This document shows positions 62,201-64,000 of a DNA stretch of 64,000 bases, piece by piece. Both the position numbers and the translations under genes were made by a program. The notes beneath the pieces are model-generated. The model was not told the origin of the DNA. It searched no databases and was given only the letters and a program-made list of their open reading frames with translations. Positions within the stretch are counted from its first letter, which is position 1. Each line of letters opens with the position of its first letter. This DNA comes from Trichosphaerium sp. ATCC 40318 (lineage: Eukaryota > Discosea > Flabellinia > Trichosidae): the NCBI GenBank assembly GCA_038496445.1, contig JALMLS010000311.1, positions 124,001 to 188,000 of the forward strand, in the 5' to 3' direction.

Positions 62201-62336
62201 CGCTCATAATAAGGGCTACCTAAAGAGGGCAGTGGTTCCAGTAGATAGGACGCGACAGTCGCTACTGCAAAACAGACGTTTAAATGAGCAACCTTGGCCA
62301 ATCGTACTGGATTACGGTTCGTCCTTGACTAAGTAA
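56235..62336 (+). CDS. Ty3/gypsy Gag-Pol polyprotein, 2033 residues, single uninterrupted frame
   Basis: Gag occupies about residues 1-590, with a Thr/Pro-rich linker, a retrotransposon-gag helical region near residues 250-400 and a zinc-knuckle-like C-x2-H-x5-H-x4-C (about residue 462, WCNHHAKWGRHKEEKC). Aspartic protease follows (ALVDSGASHTLIS, D near 607). Reverse transcriptase comes next (FCIDYRSLNSVTKRDVYPLP; catalytic YIDDIIVFS near residue 1070), then RNase H (HTDACNIGIGATLVQ, D near 1219). Integrase has the HHCC finger (GHLGVTRTYNNVK; CEKCQTGK) and acidic triad D near 1538, D near 1599, E near 1634. A GPF-type domain is present (WEGPFKVIKVLNKGLDYQL). About 250 residues of unrecognised extension follow and no chromodomain was seen. 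No stop or frameshift separates Gag from Pol. Oddity: the conserved MP-x-SNAPAT block of RT carries two extra residues (MPIILGVSNAPATW). Confidence 0.95.
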   Translation: MSQNTEDRLKQLESRFNSLEGFLRERLAPATPARSIPLHRSSTPYQTPTTRISLQTPGSPYIPVPTTQTTAMPRPYNDRTLRVITDQSQLNTQIENLAISTETQERIKQSIQEQLKKLDIPLQISDISKHVEEVIGLAVSVAAEEIADKLKEEIYDILEDNTKDETISLPTTTPTSDKTPPPPPNKPSTGGTATIPPSTYKPARISLSKPPPTFQNFDPDASAQGQLISLLSVLLPLFNAQNVVQDIVKPFDGTPSRVRLFGHQLQQYNASTNISDSALSSFMINKLKGTAEKWYENNYNGVAELPHPQALLDHIITEFEGKYDYDEVMRNYRDFSQGEDISFNDYYQEKMLLAKHAGVNPHGKGFYDELLAKMKDSLRTAVINQGEPTDNNVTELLQIAEKEELKAKRIERYKKTTKKATTKNTSTPSKTTPRTQKYTKEEWEKRLLDKTQKPNEGRWIWCNHHAKWGRHKEEKCMLNKTTVRTNASTPTPQPVVQQPGTPMPSYWPHYQSVQYQQPPSNMSMPTGPSPVSTVPSPSAPAQSPLNTQPLPSTQMHVLPPYFSYPMASQFPAPNANSNTVNQTSLDKTFSAYVVVRINGKSILALVDSGASHTLISLKAAHDIGLRTYKPYKLNSMAANGKPLPLIGYTKQPLQFEFPIFKTKFSPLIAKNLSEPMLLGRDFLAQTGASINISKKLFSLPNGQHIPLVDELPPETQLRSSLCRLTKDVTIPPFSPAILEVKAKHFRHGSQGINQATIQFLKKHKGLSGSHTLTMQEADGRLLYEVVNASPSYITLNANEIVSIFEPVTSTKHAISVDSREDVIRVKTNASNADFEKTREHIKEAIKFFKDFKPSLQVAKRIHKLFSKQLEKAQVDDEQRKILFNLLCFFETEFSDEITEVNDTAVKFEIDTGNAKPLHQPPRRFPPHYHEFIKDFIKKFTRHGLIRPSKSPWAAPIVIVKKKDGTLRFCIDYRSLNSVTKRDVYPLPRVDDALDALIGSVYFSIMDATSGFHQLKIARNSIEKTAFIDKSGLYEWVVMPIILGVSNAPATWQRYVNLVLSGLNWQHCLVYIDDIIVFSKTFEEHIYSLKLVLERVRQHKIKLKPKKCSFFLHEVEYLGFLVSEDGIRPHPDKIEAIVKMNAPSDVSGVRSFLGMATYYSRFVRMLSAAASPLRALLKKGVDFFWGPHQAKAFKDIKQALTSAPCLAYPNFEKPFELHTDACNIGIGATLVQKDDFGNERVIAYYSRALNIHEQRYHTHLLEALAVVAACKKFRVYLLYKPFKIYTDHIALLKFKRTSHPDSKMIRWSIYLSEFDFTIIHRKGILNSDSDALSRHPIRPVAVNYVNINGIVHPVGFMHNFTPILHPRNSQFFPAYVNTCKIPKQPRLRLFYLQRLDKQLLEYIYFIQAPKAFKNYKNIKKIIAATKGMFLDESGILCRKRTPLPHEEQTMKTVIVVPSSMQSEIISAHHDSATAGHLGVTRTYNNVKLKYYWAGLKRDIEQHIRTCEKCQTGKTSRRLPPGAPMQTIEATFPFQTISMDLVGPLTRTINNQNRWILTITDYYTRYAIAVCLPDKKSKTVARALFENVVCIYGAPSIVISDQGGEFEGIVEELCDLCNVDKRTTVAYHPQANGLVERFNHTLIQMIKMFITDYQTDWDQYVQSCVFAYNTTQHSELKQSPYYLVFGHHATTPLDQAMDCLPRQGDHTLDSWTRKVSLALKRSRSLAEEARSNAYLRQSKRYNQRRRKEIYAVGDYVLLLRKRKIEYGYTHKFVHMWEGPFKVIKVLNKGLDYQLAYSNGDIDEKVYNVDRLRRYHKRKNDISTDDNNQDKEILENIQDTPPIPIPASSEPQGTLGRQYFRRTKKELGFRELQHILQSTASAMEDYYDNDLLNKKRITVYHQQLMGILGDSAAGFIPRSSRQKKFLKELKIAAKTGKGLIAYVRKLADEFDTQFAVELASKLINTVTLATGESRKTPCIAEERRTPLDGYCHAHNKGYLKRAVVPVDRTRQSLLQNRRLNEQPWPIVLDYGSSLTK

Positions 62337-62469
62337 GCCTCATACGTTCCCAAGCAAAAACCTAAAGTTTACGAGTATTATTTTTATTTCCTGCCTTACG
62401 ACTTATGTGAATCTCCACTACCATTTCAATGCTTATTTGACTTTTCACATTGACGGATGCGTTTGATTC

Positions 62470-62479
62470 AGTGAGGGAG
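62470..62479 (+). other. Polypurine-tract-like sequence before the 3' LTR
   Basis: The mostly purine run AGTGAGGGAG directly abuts the 3' LTR, where plus-strand priming is expected. It is short and contains one pyrimidine. Confidence 0.6.
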
Positions 62480-62577
62480 TGTGATATCCTCGTACCTTAG
62501 GTTGACTTATATTATAAATGCACTTAATAAACAGAATATTTCTACAATTACGACTTACGTTTGATCTGGATATTACA
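62480..62577 (+). repeat. 3' long terminal repeat (98 bp)
   Basis: Identical to the 5' LTR over all 98 bases (offset 6608) and followed by the right copy of TTATT. Confidence 0.95.
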
Positions 62578-64000
62578 TTATTCGTTGCCAATTACGCAGC
62601 AGGCGATACTGTAGTACAAATACCCGATTTAAACATTGGAGCTACGGACAGTTTCCCAGATGTAGTACATTTCGCTCACCTAGATGGACAGCTATATTTT
62701 GCAGCAACAACTGCAGGTCCGCTTTTTATGACAGAACTTATACCTAAACTAACTCCTAGCGAACGGTATTGAGTTATTCACGCTCGATGCATCATCCACT
62801 AGTAATAATATACAACTTGCGGTACGTATAATTCGTTACGACATGATTCTCAAAAAATTTTAGTCAGACATATACGCAGGTGCCTCTGATTCATACCCAA
62901 TGCATTTAGTTGCGTATGACGTACGAGATAGTAAGTCCATAAAATAAATTGACATTCTTTTTTAGGACAAGCTTTACTTTTCTGCAGAAACAGCTTCTGG
63001 GCGCAGTTTGCATGTATATGATCCTGTCACTACAATGACTACAAAACTACAATTTAATGGCAGCGATATCGTTGACCCACAGTACCCTGTGATTCACTTT
63101 GATGTCCTCTACTTTACTTCAGAAGGCAGATTAATGTCACTAAGTGATAGTAACTTCAAAATTGAGGAGTTTAGCAACTCTAATGGCGAAGGAGAGGAAT
63201 TAAGCAAGTTGGTCGCTGTAGGTTTTGAATTATATATATTCAGAGGAAGACATCTGTTTGCTTTCAACTCATTCATTGCCTCTGGTATACTAGAATGACA
63301 ATATTGTTTTTTTCTATATTAATGCGGTATGTAGGTCCTGTGGCAGTCTTTAGACTTACCCTGGACGGAAACTTAACATCAGAGATGGTTAAGTTCAATA
63401 ATCAATTGTATTTCACCTATGCATCAGCCCTCTTCGGTAATGAAATATTCAGTTACAATCACACAGAGAATCAGATAAGCAATGGTACTCCTTTTGTATG
63501 CCTTTTTTTTTAACCTGTTGTTTCTAACTTTATTCCAGTACTTATCCGCGGAAGTGGAGATTCCTACATTGAATTTATGACACCTTATGATAATCTTTTA
63601 TGTTATGCCGCTGATTTTGTTCCTGCTTCCTTTGGACGGGAGCTTGCGTGCTATGACCCTGCTATGGTAAGTGGAAAAAAACATCATCTATTTTATTCTC
63701 TTTTTTAATGATTCAAAAAGCCAGCTCAAGACTATCAAGCTACAGAAATCAATCAATTAAGGTCTAGTTTTCCAAGATTCGTTACAGAATTCTTCGGCCT
63801 GCTATACTTTCAAGCTCAGAATGATGGTGAAAATAAAGAATTGTATAGCAATAATGGCACAATTGCATCTAGTACTGTCGAAGAGCTTAACTCTGGTGGC
63901 TCTTCTTTCCCAGCAAACTTCTTCAGTACGTTAAGAAACTTAGGAATTGCACGGAACCTGCTAATAACTGGCTTGTTGTAGAGTGGGAAGCTAACCGCCA
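62578..64000 (+). pseudogene. Disrupted secreted beta-propeller-like gene, main part (runs off the window end)
   Basis: The frame resumes after the 3' LTR as FVANYAAGDTVVQIPDLNIG. A 44-base intron (62718-62761) then joins ATTA to ANGIELFTLDASSTS. Further exons carry a recurring pattern of LYF-x-A, a loop with Gly, then an ELW/ELY-like strand: DGQLYFAATTA, KLYFSAETASGRSLHVYDP, QLYFTYASALFGNEIFSYNH, LLCYAADFVPASFGRELACY and LYFQAQNDGENKELYSNNGT. This resembles the ELWxxDGT-repeat proteins of bacteria and some protists, predicted to form beta propellers. With the signal peptide left of the insertion it would be secreted or surface-exposed. The coding part itself shows no decay, fitting a recent interruption. 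Its 3' end is beyond 64000. Confidence 0.75.

Larger units (their letters stand above)
55872..62577 (+). mobile_element. Complete Ty3/gypsy LTR retrotransposon (6706 bp)
   Basis: The element is bounded by two 98-bp direct repeats that are identical base for base (55872-55969 and 62480-62577), start TGTGAT and end ATTACA, and are flanked by a perfect TTATT duplication. Internally, a TGG primer-binding-like start lies one base after the 5' LTR. One Gag-Pol frame (56235-62336) has domain order protease, reverse transcriptase, RNase H, integrase, which defines Ty3/gypsy, and a purine-rich tract lies before the 3' LTR. Identical LTRs imply a very recent insertion. Possible heterozygosity or lineage specificity cannot be judged here. 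It interrupts the signal peptide of a host gene in the same orientation. Confidence 0.95.

Overview
This is an intron-dense nuclear window from a compact, AT-rich eukaryotic genome. Most genes are cut by very short introns (about 36 to 55 bases) with GT-AG borders, and neighbours on both strands lie within a few hundred bases of each other. The gene content (AGAP-like Arf GAP with its own GTPase domain, DOCK-type RhoGEF, half-size ABCA transporter, UBXN1, LSm2, Sec61 beta, MRNIP and TTC33 homologues) fits a unicellular amoebozoan, unicellular opisthokont or early-branching fungus. I cannot place it more precisely from sequence alone.

Layout. 0-8.6 kb: a putative secretory methyltransferase; a divergent MRNIP (-) / TTC33 (+) pair; two unrecognised plus-strand proteins (one Lys-rich, one coiled-coil); an MGMT-type DNA repair protein. 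8.8-13.3 kb (-): a large GTPase-PH-ArfGAP-ankyrin protein with an extra C-terminal PH-like module. 14-25.1 kb, all (-): Sec61 beta, two or three unrecognised genes, a long multi-exon gene with a possible degenerate helicase fold, LSm2 (its first exon is only the ATG), UBXN1 and another unrecognised gene. 25.2-33.1 kb (+): a WRN-like RecQ helicase and an ABCA half transporter. 33.4-35.2 kb (-): two small genes, one a coiled-coil membrane protein. 35.5-48.8 kb (+): a DOCK-family GEF and a long coiled-coil protein. 49.2-55.6 kb: an aspartate/glutamate racemase of bacterial type carrying a spliceosomal intron, a probable F-box/WD40 gene, an unrecognised basic protein, a truncated ubiquitin-like copy and a HugZ-like FMN/heme-type split-barrel protein.

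55.87-62.58 kb: a complete, apparently very recent Ty3/gypsy LTR retrotransposon. It has two identical 98-bp TG...CA LTRs, a perfect 5-bp target duplication (TTATT) and one uninterrupted 2033-residue Gag-Pol frame. It sits inside the signal-peptide codons of a secreted beta-propeller-like gene that starts at 55840 and resumes at 62578, so this allele is broken.

No prokaryotic operons, CRISPR arrays, rRNA or recognisable tRNA genes were seen. Exon borders were worked out by eye. Gene ends are firm where a stop codon closes a conserved domain; many 5' ends are provisional.
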